Shown here in pieces: positions 32,649-41,293 of a stretch of DNA of 64,000 nucleotides. Where the stretch lies: contig CALGSZ010000105.1 of NCBI GenBank assembly GCA_937901745.1, forward strand, positions 62,001 through 126,000, given 5' to 3'. A model generated the notes under the pieces. The model saw nothing but the letters and a program-made list of their open reading frames with translations. It did not search any database and had not been told where the DNA came from. The stretch's first letter is position 1; each line of letters opens with the position of its first letter. This DNA is from an uncultured Chloroflexota bacterium. GTDB lineage: Bacteria > Chloroflexota > Chloroflexia > Thermomicrobiales > UBA6265. Position numbers and translations under genes: made by a program.

Positions 32649-34214
32649 ATGGAGCTTGAGCTTTCCGAACTGCAAGAGCTGCGGCGGCAGAAGGCTGAGG
32701 AGCTTCGCCGCCTTGGCCTCGATCCGTACTCGCCGCGCGCGATCCGGACTCACACGACGGAAGAGGCGCGAGAGCGCTTTCTGAAAATCGAGAGCGAGCG
32801 CGGCGCGGGCGCCGAGGATGACGAGCCGGTGACGCTCGCCGGGCGCGTCGTCAGCGTCCGGCACATGGGCAAGACAGCGTTCTCCCACATCCGCGACGGA
32901 CACGGCGAGCTTCAGCTCTATTTGCGCCGTGATGACCTCGGCGAGGAGGAGTTCGAGCGCTTCCTCAAGCTCATCGACCTCGGAGACTTCATCGAGGCGA
33001 CCGGTACCCTCTTCCGCACCAAGACCGGCGAGGTCTCCCTCCGCGTTCAGCGCTACCGGCCGCTGACCAAGGCGCTCAATGCTCCGCCGGAGAAGTGGCA
33101 TGGCCTGCAGGACGTCGAGCTGCGCCACCGCCAGCGGTACGCCGATCTGATCGCCAACGAGGAGACCCGACGGGTCTTCCTCATCCGCTCGCGGATGATC
33201 AGCGCCATTCGTCGCTACCTCGATAGTCTCGGGTACATCGAGGTCGAGACGCCGACGCTGCAGCCGCTCTACGGCGGCGCCGCCGCGCGGCCATTCACGA
33301 CCTACTACAACGCGCTCGACCAAACCTTTTACCTGCGCATCGCGGACGAGCTCTATCTCAAGCGGCTGATCGTCGGCGGCTACGAGCGGGTCTACGAGAT
33401 TTGCAAGGACTTCCGGAACGAGGGGATCGATCGCAACCACTCGCCGGAATTCACGATGCTCGAGTTCTACGAGGCGTACGCGGATTACGAGACGATGATG
33501 CAGCGCGTCGAGGGCCTCATCGTCTACGCCGCCCAGGAAGCGCTCGGAACCACGCGCCTCGTCTACCAGGGGAACGAGATCGATCTGACGCCGCCCTGGC
33601 GCCGCATCACGCTCCGCGACGCGATCCGGCAGTACTCCGGAATTGATTACGTCGAGCACCCGACGCAGGAATCTCTCTTCGCGGCTGCTCGCGCGGCCGG
33701 CGCCGACGTCGAGCCGGGCACGGTCTGGCCACGGATCGTTGACCAGCTGCTCAAGCAGTTCGTCCGACCCCACCTGATCCAGCCGACGTTCGTGATCGAC
33801 TACCCGGTCGAGCTCTCCCCGCTCGCCAAGCGCAAGCCAGACGACCCGACGCACGTCGAGCGGTTCCAGCCGAACATCGGCGGCCTCGAGATCGGCAACG
33901 CGTTCACCGAGCTCAATGACCCGCTCGATCAGTACGCCCGCTTCGTCCAGCAGCAGAAGGACCGCGCTGCCGGCGACGAGGAGGCGATGCCGATCGATCT
34001 CGATTATGTCAATGCTCTGATGTACGGAATGCCACCCACCGGCGGCGTCGGCATCGGCATCGACCGGCTAGCGATGCTCTTCACCGACCAGCCGAGCCTG
34101 CGCGACGTCATCCTCTTCCCGGCGATGCGGCGTCTCCCGGCGCAGCAGGGTGGGGAGCCGACCGGCGAAGACGACGCCAACAAGGCAACGAATTCCTCAC
34201 TTGCCGCGACATAG
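32649..34214 (+). CDS. lysS: Class II lysyl-tRNA synthetase
   Basis: The 521-residue enzyme charges tRNA-Lys. The N-terminal OB fold (about residues 58-160) contains VTLAGRVVSVRHMGKTAFSH. The class II core follows with motif 1 around RRYLDSLGYIEVETPTLQP, motif 2 CKDFRNEGIDRNHSPEFTM and motif 3 GVGIGIDRLAMLFTDQPSLR. These are full-length and unbroken. GAGGAA precedes the ATG by about six bases. A short Gln/Gly/Glu-rich tail ends the protein. It is probably cotranscribed with greA. Confidence 0.97.
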   Translation: MELELSELQELRRQKAEELRRLGLDPYSPRAIRTHTTEEARERFLKIESERGAGAEDDEPVTLAGRVVSVRHMGKTAFSHIRDGHGELQLYLRRDDLGEEEFERFLKLIDLGDFIEATGTLFRTKTGEVSLRVQRYRPLTKALNAPPEKWHGLQDVELRHRQRYADLIANEETRRVFLIRSRMISAIRRYLDSLGYIEVETPTLQPLYGGAAARPFTTYYNALDQTFYLRIADELYLKRLIVGGYERVYEICKDFRNEGIDRNHSPEFTMLEFYEAYADYETMMQRVEGLIVYAAQEALGTTRLVYQGNEIDLTPPWRRITLRDAIRQYSGIDYVEHPTQESLFAAARAAGADVEPGTVWPRIVDQLLKQFVRPHLIQPTFVIDYPVELSPLAKRKPDDPTHVERFQPNIGGLEIGNAFTELNDPLDQYARFVQQQKDRAAGDEEAMPIDLDYVNALMYGMPPTGGVGIGIDRLAMLFTDQPSLRDVILFPAMRRLPAQQGGEPTGEDDANKATNSSLAAT

Positions 34215-34304
34215 CGAGTCCCTGCGCTATCATCACGTCAGGAAGGGGCCCGCTTGGATTGGGCTGCCGTGCGCAGCCGGAGGTTGGGGTGTATGGAGGC
34301 CAGG

Positions 34305-34478
34305 ATGAGCGATCAGCCGTACCGCCAGCAGCGCGGCATGCTCGACCGGATCAAAGATGCGACCGGAATCTATGGCCTAGGCTTCGAGCGCGAATCATTC
34401 CTCGGCTTCATCCTGCCGTGGATCATCGTCATCGTGGTCGGCGGCATCGGTGGGCTCCTGATCTGGCGCTGGCTCTGA
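34305..34478 (+). CDS. Small single-pass membrane protein
   Basis: The ATG at 34305 has GGAGG five bases upstream and gives 57 residues. A polar N-terminus (MSDQPYRQQRGMLDRIKDAT) is followed by FESFLGF-like aromatic residues and one membrane helix, ILPWIIVIVVGGIGGLLIWR. A longer frame from 34257 lacks a good ribosome site. It lies 90 nt after lysS. The function is unknown; short tail-anchored proteins of this shape can be partners of membrane complexes. Confidence 0.55.
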   Translation: MSDQPYRQQRGMLDRIKDATGIYGLGFERESFLGFILPWIIVIVVGGIGGLLIWRWL

Positions 34479-34607
34479 GCCACCGACGGCACCCCTAACA
34501 CGACCCGTCAGTCCTACGCCCGTTAGTCCCCGCTAAACGGCACGAATGTCCATCTTTTCTTGGCTTGGCGAATCGCCTAAGATCGTCAAGGGAAGTTAGG
34601 AGTGCGT

Positions 34608-35816
34608 GTGGGAAGCGGGGGCTTTGGGATGACCCTGACCGTGAGAAGTGCGCGACGACCGGAGGGAGCCGGCGCCCGCTGGCGATGCGTCGTCTGTCTG
34701 CTCGCGGTATGGATGATCTTCGCGCAGGGGCTACCGGTCGCCTCGGTCTCGGCAGCGCCGACCGCGAGCTACTACTCCGAGGAAACGGGGCATATCCTCG
34801 GCGAGCCTTTCCTCTCCTACTGGGTCCGCCGCGATGGCATGAATCTCCTGGGCTGGCCGATCTCGGAGCCGGTCAAACACAGTGGCCGCCTGACCCAGTA
34901 CTTCCAGTACGGCGTGCTCCAAGAGGCAGAGAACTCGCGCGGCTCCAAATCTCCGCGTCTCGTCCGCGCGCGGACCGGCAGCGAGCTGCTGGCCGCTCGG
35001 CACGCTCCCGACCGGCTGGTCGCTGGCCGGCGCGTCGGAAGCGAGCGCAGCGCGGCCGCATTCGCGGAAACGGCTCGGCAACAGGCTGAGGCGGACTCCG
35101 GAACGTTCGCGCGATTCCTCAGGCGCAACGGGGGCGAGGACCGGTTCGGCAAGGCGCTCTCCGCGCCCTACACGACTGCCGAGTATCGCGTGCAATGGTT
35201 TGAGTTCGGCCGGCTCCAGGAGCGATTGGAAGACGGCTCAGTCTCGGTAGCGCCGGTTGGCGTTGAGCTAGCCCACCTGAGAGGCGTTGACCTGGCGCCG
35301 GTTGACCGCGGCGGGCTCCTCCGGCTCGATCCTCGGCGATTCCGCGAGTTCAAGGGCGACGGCACGATTCCAGAGGCAAAGGGACGATTCGCGCCAGTCC
35401 GTATCGTGATCCCCAAGATCAGCGTCGACGCGCCGATCGAGCGGGTCGGGATCATTGACGGCGTGATGGACACGCCGAAGGACCCCTGGAACGTCGGCTG
35501 GTATCCGGACCTGTCAACCCCCGGCGAGCGGACGAATGTGACCATGGCGGGTCATCGCGACTGGTGGGGCATCGGTCCCACCGTCTTCTGGAACCTACAG
35601 CTGCTCGCCCCGGGCGACAAAATCTACCTCATCGCCAAGGATGGTCGCGGCGCCACCTACGTGGTCACGGAGACCTGGGAGGTGGACGCTGACGCCAACG
35701 CCGGTCCGATCATCGGCGATGTCGGCTACGAGGCCCTGACGCTCATCACCTGCACCGGGCCATTCACCGGTACCGAATATCTCTCCCGGCATATCGTCCG
35801 CGCTGAGCGAATCTAA
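34608..35816 (+). CDS. Sortase-family transpeptidase with duplicated N-terminal repeats
   Basis: The GTG at 34608 follows TTAGGAG by six bases (ATG at 34629 is an alternative), giving 402 residues. A signal helix (CVVCLLAVWMIFAQGLP) is followed by two related segments, one around GEPFLSYWVRRDGMNLLG and QYFQYGVLQE, the other around FARFLRRNGGEDRFGKALS and QWFEFGRLQE. The C-terminal sortase domain starts PVRIVIPKISVDAPIERVG and has His316 (MAGHRDWW), Cys382 (LITCTG) and Arg394 (SRHIVR), the sortase triad. It would cleave and attach surface proteins outside the membrane, though no LPXTG-like substrate is seen nearby. Confidence 0.87.
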   Translation: MGSGGFGMTLTVRSARRPEGAGARWRCVVCLLAVWMIFAQGLPVASVSAAPTASYYSEETGHILGEPFLSYWVRRDGMNLLGWPISEPVKHSGRLTQYFQYGVLQEAENSRGSKSPRLVRARTGSELLAARHAPDRLVAGRRVGSERSAAAFAETARQQAEADSGTFARFLRRNGGEDRFGKALSAPYTTAEYRVQWFEFGRLQERLEDGSVSVAPVGVELAHLRGVDLAPVDRGGLLRLDPRRFREFKGDGTIPEAKGRFAPVRIVIPKISVDAPIERVGIIDGVMDTPKDPWNVGWYPDLSTPGERTNVTMAGHRDWWGIGPTVFWNLQLLAPGDKIYLIAKDGRGATYVVTETWEVDADANAGPIIGDVGYEALTLITCTGPFTGTEYLSRHIVRAERI

Positions 35817-35821
35817 CGACG

Positions 35822-35838
35822 ACTGGCGCGTCGCCAGT
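35822..35838 (+). terminator. Hairpin after the sortase gene
   Basis: ACTGGCG (35822-35828) and CGCCAGT (35832-35838) form a seven-pair stem with a three-base loop, followed by TGCTTCTTGCT. It begins six bases after the sortase stop codon, fitting a short intrinsic terminator. Confidence 0.5.
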
Positions 35839-35866
35839 TGCTTCTTGCTCCAATATCCGCCAGCAT

Positions 35867-35914
35867 TTATGAGACAATCTTGCTGATGGTATAGATCTAG
35901 CTCGGATCTCATAA
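35867..35914. repeat. Inverted repeat upstream of the MEDS kinase, possible operator
   Basis: TTATGAGA (35867-35874) and TCTCATAA (35907-35914) are perfect inverted copies 32 bases apart, in an AT-rich stretch within GC-rich DNA. It lies about 105 bases before the GTG of the sensor kinase, so it may bind a dimeric or looping regulator. No promoter boxes are clear. Confidence 0.4.
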
Positions 35915-36017
35915 GTGCTTGGCATGAAGGCGCGTCAGGCGCTCGGCCGCGCGGAGCGTCTGGTGATCACCAGGATGCCCCCTCCTTCCCAAGATGGGCG
36001 GAGTGAGGAGGAGTGAT

Positions 36018-37469
36018 GTGATCGGGGCCGATCACACGAGCGGCGGCGCCGCTACTGCAACGCTCGCCCTGCGGAAGCCTGAGCTTGGCTCCCAGGAACA
36101 CGCCGTCCGGTTCTATACGGCAGAGCAATCACTGGTCGACGACCTGTGCCGGGAGCTTGCTGCCTCCCTCCGTGCCGGCAAGGTGTGCATCTCCCTCTAT
36201 AGTCCGGAACGGCTCGAACTGCTTGACGCCGGGCTGCGAAAGCTGGGCGTGAATCCTGGCGCGTCCGAGCGATACATCGCCGCCGATGCGCGAGAAATGC
36301 TCGCGACCTGCCTCTCGAATGGCCAGCCGAGCGCGGCGTGCTTCAACGAGCAGATTCACCGGCTCGTTGGCCATGCCCAGGAGATTACCGCCGACCGGCA
36401 GCCGGACATCATCGTTTTCGGCGAGATGGCCGCGCTGCTCTGCGCGGAAGGGCGTCATGAGATTGCCTGGCAGGTCGAAAATATCTGGAACGACCTGATT
36501 CGCGAATACAGGTTCAACGTGCGCTGCTCGTACCCGATCGGCGTCTTCCGGCGACAGGCCGACGGTGAGAGCATGGGCAAGATCTGCGGGGAGCACACGC
36601 AGGTCATGCCCGCCGAGGGCTACACCACCCTCAGCACGGACGACGCGCGGCTGCGCACCATCGCGCTCCTGCAGCAAAAGGCACAGGCGCTCGAGAGCGA
36701 AATCGAGGAGCGCCAACGGATGCAGGAGACGCTGATCGAGATGAACCACGCGCTGATGGTCGCGATCGCCGCGCGAGACGAGTTCCTCTCGATCGCGGCA
36801 CACGAGCTCAAGACTCCGGTGACAAGCCTGCGCGGCTTTACTCAACTGCTTCTCCGCGATCTTCGCCAGGCGCAAGAGACCGAACCCGAGCGACTCGAGC
36901 GCGCGCTCGACGCCATCGAGCGGCAGACCGCCAAGCTGAACCGGCTGGTCAGCCGATTGCTCGATATTTCTCAGATGGAGGCCGGGAAGCTGCGCATCGC
37001 GCCGGAGCGCACCGACCTCGCCATGCTCACCCTCTCCGTGCTCACGCAGCAGTTCGGCGACGCACGGTCCAAGATCGTCTACGACGGCCCAACTAGCCTC
37101 GAAGCCGAGATCGACCCCATCCGCTTCGAGCAGGTGATCACGAATCTGGTAGAGAACGCGATCAAGTTCAGCCCCGAGGGAAGCACGGTAACCGTCAAGT
37201 TGCGCCGGCGCACGGACGGCGGCATTGAGCTAAGCGTCACTGATCAGGGTGTCGGCATCCCTCACGAGGAGCGCGAGGCGGTGTTCGACCGGTTCTACCA
37301 GGCCCACGCGCAGCGTCATCTCTCCGGGCTCGGCCTCGGCCTGCATATCGCTCGGGAGATCGTGACGATGCACGGCGGCTCGATTCGCATTGAGGACCCG
37401 GAGCATCAAGGCACGCGGTTCGTCGTCGCTCTCCCTTCTCGATTACCAGACGAACGGCACGGGCAGTAG
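36018..37469 (+). CDS. MEDS-domain sensor histidine kinase
   Basis: The GTG at 36018 has AGGAGG upstream and gives 483 residues. Residues 25-185 form a MEDS (DcmR-type) sensory domain: EHAVRFYTAEQSLVDDLCRE, then DIIVFGEMAALLCAEG. MEDS domains are proposed to sense small hydrocarbon derivatives. A coiled coil (ALESEIEERQRMQETLIE) leads to the HisKA domain with His262 in AAHELKTPVTSLRG. The HATPase has the N box NLVENAIKFS and G boxes VTDQGVGIPHEER and GLGLGLHIARE. No membrane segment is present, so it acts in the cytoplasm. A receiver protein gene follows 13 nt later. Confidence 0.92.
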   Translation: MIGADHTSGGAATATLALRKPELGSQEHAVRFYTAEQSLVDDLCRELAASLRAGKVCISLYSPERLELLDAGLRKLGVNPGASERYIAADAREMLATCLSNGQPSAACFNEQIHRLVGHAQEITADRQPDIIVFGEMAALLCAEGRHEIAWQVENIWNDLIREYRFNVRCSYPIGVFRRQADGESMGKICGEHTQVMPAEGYTTLSTDDARLRTIALLQQKAQALESEIEERQRMQETLIEMNHALMVAIAARDEFLSIAAHELKTPVTSLRGFTQLLLRDLRQAQETEPERLERALDAIERQTAKLNRLVSRLLDISQMEAGKLRIAPERTDLAMLTLSVLTQQFGDARSKIVYDGPTSLEAEIDPIRFEQVITNLVENAIKFSPEGSTVTVKLRRRTDGGIELSVTDQGVGIPHEEREAVFDRFYQAHAQRHLSGLGLGLHIAREIVTMHGGSIRIEDPEHQGTRFVVALPSRLPDERHGQ

Positions 37470-37482
37470 ACGCATCGCATCT

Positions 37483-37872
37483 ATGGCGCATGTCCTCGTA
37501 GTCGACGACGATCCGGATATCCGCAGCGTGATCGTGTTCGCCCTCCGCGACGAGGGGCACACGGTTGATGAGGCCGCTGACGGCTTTGAGGCGCTGGAGG
37601 CGGTTGCCCGGCGGCATCCCGACATCATCCTGCTGGACGTGAAGATGCCCCGCATGGACGGCCGGGAATTCATCGTGCGGTACCGGAACCAGCATGGCCG
37701 GCGGGCAGCGATCATCCTCGTCACCGCTGCTAGAGACGCGGCCCTCTTGCGAGAGGAACTCGAAGTCGAGGACTTCATCGCCAAACCGTTCGATTTGGAT
37801 CGTTTGGTGATGCGCGTCTCCTTGATCGCCGTCCGCGCGGCCGGCGGCGCTCGCCAGGACGTCAATCCGTAG
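37483..37872 (+). CDS. Receiver-domain-only response regulator, partner of the MEDS kinase
   Basis: The 129 residues form one receiver domain: VLVVDDDPDIRSVIVFAL, phospho-acceptor Asp52 in IILLDVKMPRMDG, Thr in LVTAAR and Lys in IAKPFDLDRL. No output domain is present. The ATG is 13 nt after the kinase stop codon, so the two are almost certainly cotranscribed and form a two-component pair whose output must come through another protein. No good ribosome binding site is visible, suggesting coupled translation. Confidence 0.92.
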   Translation: MAHVLVVDDDPDIRSVIVFALRDEGHTVDEAADGFEALEAVARRHPDIILLDVKMPRMDGREFIVRYRNQHGRRAAIILVTAARDAALLREELEVEDFIAKPFDLDRLVMRVSLIAVRAAGGARQDVNP

Positions 37873-37961
37873 TCAGCGCGGCATCCTTCTTGCCTCGCCT
37901 GAAATTGAGCGACCGCCACGCACTCGTACAGAAGGACGCCAAGCAAGGAGGGAGGCCGGTC

Positions 37962-38153
37962 ATGACGAAGCAACGCCGCGAGGATCAGCCAGCGAGTGCG
38001 CGGCCTGACCTGCAAGCGGACGCGAACGAGACCGTCCACAACGAGCACTCGTCGGAGCCGGCGGAAGGCGCCCGCTACCCCGGCGAAGAGGCCGAGATCA
38101 ACATTCGCGCGCACCCGAGCGAGCCGGCGGAGGGCCGCTGGGACATCGGCTAG
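37962..38153 (+). CDS. Small acidic protein with a repeated SEPAEG motif
   Basis: GGAGGGAGG lies about six bases before the ATG. The 63 residues are mostly charged and likely disordered. HSSEPAEGARYPGEE and HPSEPAEGRWDIG contain the same SEPAEG unit about 23 residues apart, and the chain ends WDIG. It follows the kinase/receiver operon by 90 nt. No family is recognised; the strong ribosome site supports real translation. Confidence 0.55.
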   Translation: MTKQRREDQPASARPDLQADANETVHNEHSSEPAEGARYPGEEAEINIRAHPSEPAEGRWDIG

Positions 38154-38174
38154 GCGCGCCTTCAATCGGACCTG

Positions 38175-38963
38175 CTATTGGACCGGCTCGTCCGGCTCCA
38201 GGAACGCGATCTCCCGCACGACAGGATAGGCTGAGCCTCGAGCGCCCCGCTGGAAGAGGTTCAGGAGCGCTTGGCGATCCGCCTCTTCCAGGTGGAATCG
38301 CTGCGCCTTCTGGACGGCGACTAGGCGATCTCGATCAAGGTCATATTCGTCGGCCAGCGAGCGTCGAAGCTCGCGCCGACGCTCTTGCGCTGCCAAGCGG
38401 GCACACTCCAGGACGTCGAGGAGCCCCGTCAAGTCCACTCGCTTGATCCCTTTCGGCGCGACGAGGAGGTGACTGACCACCGGCTGTCCGGTCAGGATGA
38501 ACCAAGCCCGGTAGAGGTCTTCCGCAAAGCCCGCCTCCGGCTCCCGCACCGCTTCCATCCCCTCGACGATGACGACCTGTGCCTCGGCCGATGCCTCGGT
38601 CGTCCAGTCAGTCGGGGTGATGCCGAAGAAGGGGCGCAGCGTGGCACGGGCAAGAAGCTCAGCGGTCCCGCTCGTGCCGTAGAGCCGCACCGCCGTCTCC
38701 TGCACCGCATCCGGGCGGACAGGAGAGCGCATTGCAATCGGCCCCTCGCGCTCACCGACGATCGCCACATCCGGCACGACCAGGTGCGTCTCTTGGAGAT
38801 GGGCGATCTCGGCCGCCGGGATGAGCGCGATATCGTCCGGGCCAATGGCGGAGGCAGGAAGCTCCGGCGCCGCCTCGATTAGCCCGCCATCTTCAACCCA
38901 ACCAGCGCGAATCGGGAACACCAACGGGGCCGTCGCCAGCGTGTCGTGCACGAGCAGTCGCAT
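38175..38963 (-). CDS. MqnA/MqnD-like solute-binding-fold protein
   Basis: The ATG at 38963 gives 262 residues; the frame is open upstream but runs into pheA. The sequence LLVHDTLATAPLVFPIRAGW, DDIALIPAAEIAHLQETHLV and QETAVRLYGTSGTAELLARA has the two-lobed binding-protein pattern of the menaquinone (futalosine) pathway enzymes MqnA and MqnD, which convert chorismate and dehypoxanthine futalosine. The exact catalytic residues cannot be confirmed. It begins 14 nt after the prephenate dehydratase stop codon, another enzyme of chorismate-derived metabolism, which fits an MqnA-like role weakly. Confidence 0.45.
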   Translation of the reverse strand: MRLLVHDTLATAPLVFPIRAGWVEDGGLIEAAPELPASAIGPDDIALIPAAEIAHLQETHLVVPDVAIVGEREGPIAMRSPVRPDAVQETAVRLYGTSGTAELLARATLRPFFGITPTDWTTEASAEAQVVIVEGMEAVREPEAGFAEDLYRAWFILTGQPVVSHLLVAPKGIKRVDLTGLLDVLECARLAAQERRRELRRSLADEYDLDRDRLVAVQKAQRFHLEEADRQALLNLFQRGARGSAYPVVREIAFLEPDEPVQ

Positions 38964-38977
38964 CGCCCGCTCTGACC

Positions 38978-39862
38978 TCAGGATGACGTTGGGAAGGCCG
39001 GCGGCTCGTAGAGGTGTCGCAGCGTCTCCAGGGGGAAACGGGGATACGAGCCGAAGATCTTCAGGATCGCGCACTTATCGCGAATTTGGTCCAGCGCCTG
39101 GGAGATTTTCGGGTCGAGCCGGTGCCCCTCGAAGTCGATCAGGAAGACGTACTCGCCCAGCCAAGCCTTGGTCGGTCGGGACTCGATTTTCGTCATCTGC
39201 ACCTGCTGCTCGGCAAAGGGCGTCAGGATCGCATGGAGCGCGCCGGGCACGTTCGCCTTGATGGTGAAGCCGATCGACGTCTTGTCGTCTCCGGTCGGCG
39301 GCGAATCCTCCTGCGCAAGCACGACGAACCGCGTCACGTTCGCGCGGACGTCCTGAATGTCGTGGGCCAAAATCTGCCCGCCGAACAATTGAGCCGAGCG
39401 CTCGGTGCCGATCGCCGCGCGAGTCAGATCGCCGCTGCTGACCACCTCCTGCACCGCCGTCGCCGTGCTCAGCGCCGCGACCTTCTCCGCCTTGGGCAGG
39501 CATCGCTCGAGGAACCGGCGGCTTTGGCCCAGGGGATTGGGATGCGAGGTGACGACCTTGATGTCCGTCAGCGTCGCGCCCGGCGCGGTGATCAGGAAGA
39601 GGCGCACCGGGAGCACCAGTTCGGCCTTGATCTTCAGCGCCGTCTCATGGATCAGCACGTCAAGTGTGGCGCTGATCGCGCCTTCGATCGAGTTCTCGAT
39701 CGGCAGCACTGCCTGATCTGCCAGCCCGGTTTCGACCGCCGAGGTGAGCGCGGGGATCGTGCTGAATGGCAGTAGGTCGTCTTCGTGGCCCGGCCCACCG
39801 GCCGCCATCAGTGCCGCATCTTCGCTGAACGTTCCACGGGGCCCAAGAAATGCTGTCCTCAT
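38978..39862 (-). CDS. pheA: Prephenate dehydratase
   Basis: The 294-residue enzyme converts prephenate to phenylpyruvate for phenylalanine synthesis. The catalytic domain (about 1-185) opens FLGPRGTFSEDAAL, carries PIENSIEGAISATLD and ends with the TRF motif in ANVTRFVVLAQ. The ACT domain (about 198-275) has GALHAILTPFAEQQVQMTKI followed by ESRPTK, the site of feedback inhibition by phenylalanine. No chorismate mutase domain is present. GGGAGGAG precedes the ATG. The gene is divergent from thpR. Confidence 0.95.
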   Translation of the reverse strand: MRTAFLGPRGTFSEDAALMAAGGPGHEDDLLPFSTIPALTSAVETGLADQAVLPIENSIEGAISATLDVLIHETALKIKAELVLPVRLFLITAPGATLTDIKVVTSHPNPLGQSRRFLERCLPKAEKVAALSTATAVQEVVSSGDLTRAAIGTERSAQLFGGQILAHDIQDVRANVTRFVVLAQEDSPPTGDDKTSIGFTIKANVPGALHAILTPFAEQQVQMTKIESRPTKAWLGEYVFLIDFEGHRLDPKISQALDQIRDKCAILKIFGSYPRFPLETLRHLYEPPAFPTSS

Positions 39863-39982
39863 TCGTAGTTCTCCTCCCGCATGATTGTCGGCCTTGCGTG
39901 GATCGTCCGTCCACCTTCCGGCCTGCCTATACTTCGCGTGGAAACACTGGCGCGCGCCTCATCGGCGGCGAGGGGAGGGGCA

Positions 39983-40645
39983 ATGGCCCGAGATCGCGTC
40001 AAATATAAGAAGGTTCGACCACCCGATCCTCACTCGGTCGTCGCCCCCTGGCGGCTCTTCATCGCCATTCCGATGCCGCCGGAAGCGGTCGCGTTGATCG
40101 AGGATCTCGTTGGGACGCTCTCGACCGAGAACTGGCCGGTCCGCTGGGTGGCGCCTGACACGGCGCACATCACGCTGCACTTTCTCGGCGACACCGAGCC
40201 GGAGCGCGCCGAGCTTCTGCGCCTCGCGCTTGGCCCGACCATCGCCGAGCACCCGACTTTCACGCTCCAGACATCTGAGCTTGGCGCCTTTCCTAACGAG
40301 GATCGCCCGCGCGTCATTTGGCTGGGGCTGCGCGGCCAGACGCGAGAGCTGAGCCGTCTCCACAGAGACCTCGCGGACCAGCTCACCGAGCTCGAGTTTC
40401 CCGTTGAGGAGCGCCGGCTGACGCCGCATATCACGCTCGGTCGTTTGCGCCTGCCGCCGTCGCCGGAACTCGCGGCCTCGATTCGGCGTCGCTTGGCCTC
40501 GCCAGCGTTGCAAGACCGCCTCGCGAGCGCCCCGGTCACAATCCCGGTGAAGGACGTGCTCCTCGTTCGGAGCTTCTTGGAGCGGACGGGCGCCCGGCAT
40601 CAGCCGATCGCCCGCTACCCGCTCGCCACCACTGAGCGAACATGA
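39983..40645 (+). CDS. thpR: RNA 2',3'-cyclic phosphodiesterase (2'-5' RNA ligase family)
   Basis: The ATG at 39983 follows GGGAGGGG and gives 220 residues. The two HxT motifs of the 2H phosphoesterase superfamily are HITLHFLGD and HITLGRLRL, about 93 residues apart. The family hydrolyses 2',3'-cyclic phosphates in RNA and can reversibly join 2'-5' linkages. It is cytoplasmic. Its TGA overlaps the ATG of the SLOG gene (ATGA), so the two are translationally coupled. Confidence 0.93.
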   Translation: MARDRVKYKKVRPPDPHSVVAPWRLFIAIPMPPEAVALIEDLVGTLSTENWPVRWVAPDTAHITLHFLGDTEPERAELLRLALGPTIAEHPTFTLQTSELGAFPNEDRPRVIWLGLRGQTRELSRLHRDLADQLTELEFPVEERRLTPHITLGRLRLPPSPELAASIRRRLASPALQDRLASAPVTIPVKDVLLVRSFLERTGARHQPIARYPLATTERT

Positions 40646-41172
40646 CGCGCCCCGCGCCCCGAGTCGCGCTCTGCGGTCCCGGCGAGCCGACGCCAGAGGA
40701 AATCGAGGCAGCGGAGCGCGTCGGCTTTCTCCTCGCGAGCCACGGCGCGATCTTGGTCTGCGGCGGGCTGGACGGGGCGATGGCGGCTGCTTGTCGCGGC
40801 GCGAAGCAAGCCGGCGGCACGACGATCGGCATCCTGCCCGGTTACGATCCCGCGGCCGCCAATCCCTGGGTAGACCATCCCATCTGCACCGGCATGGGCC
40901 AAGCGCGCAACGTCATCGTCGTCGCTTCCGCAGATGCCGCGATCGCCGTCGGCGGCGGCGCCGGCACCCTGTCGGAAATCGCGCTGGCCTTGCGCCTGCG
41001 CCGACCCGTCGTCCTGCTCGGCGGCTGGGGCCCGGTGCTCGCCACGCCAGCGGCCGAGCCGATCCTCGCCCGAGTCGGCGGCGTCATGCGGCAGGCTTCG
41101 ACACCGGAAGAAGCCGTCGAAACGGCGCTGGCGCTCTGCCAGGCGACGCCGGAACCGAGACCAGGCTCCTAA
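40642..41172 (+). CDS. TIGR00725-type SLOG/LOG-like protein
   Basis: The 176 residues show a Rossmann-like SLOG fold: GAILVCGGLDGAMAAACRGA, GGTTIGILPGYDP, and AIAVGGGAGTLSEIALALRL, the last matching the PGGxGTxxE nucleotide site of cytokinin-activating LOG proteins with Gly-Gly-Gly in place of Pro-Gly-Gly. Proteins of this subgroup bind nucleotides or related ligands, but their reaction is unknown. It is coupled to thpR by a 4-nt overlap. Confidence 0.82.
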   Translation: MTRPAPRVALCGPGEPTPEEIEAAERVGFLLASHGAILVCGGLDGAMAAACRGAKQAGGTTIGILPGYDPAAANPWVDHPICTGMGQARNVIVVASADAAIAVGGGAGTLSEIALALRLRRPVVLLGGWGPVLATPAAEPILARVGGVMRQASTPEEAVETALALCQATPEPRPGS

Positions 41173-41293
41173 GCTCCCGAGCCTCTTCCCATCCCCGCGG
41201 GCGGTATCATTAGCAGTGAGGCATCGCATCCCGATGGAACGCGTGCATCATCGCGCCACGATGCCCCATGCGTAAAGATTCAAGGACTAGACG

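Noticed and set aside
31926..33854. 642-codon minus-strand frame across greA and lysS
   Set aside because: Both genes are unmistakable on the plus strand, so this is a GC-driven shadow.
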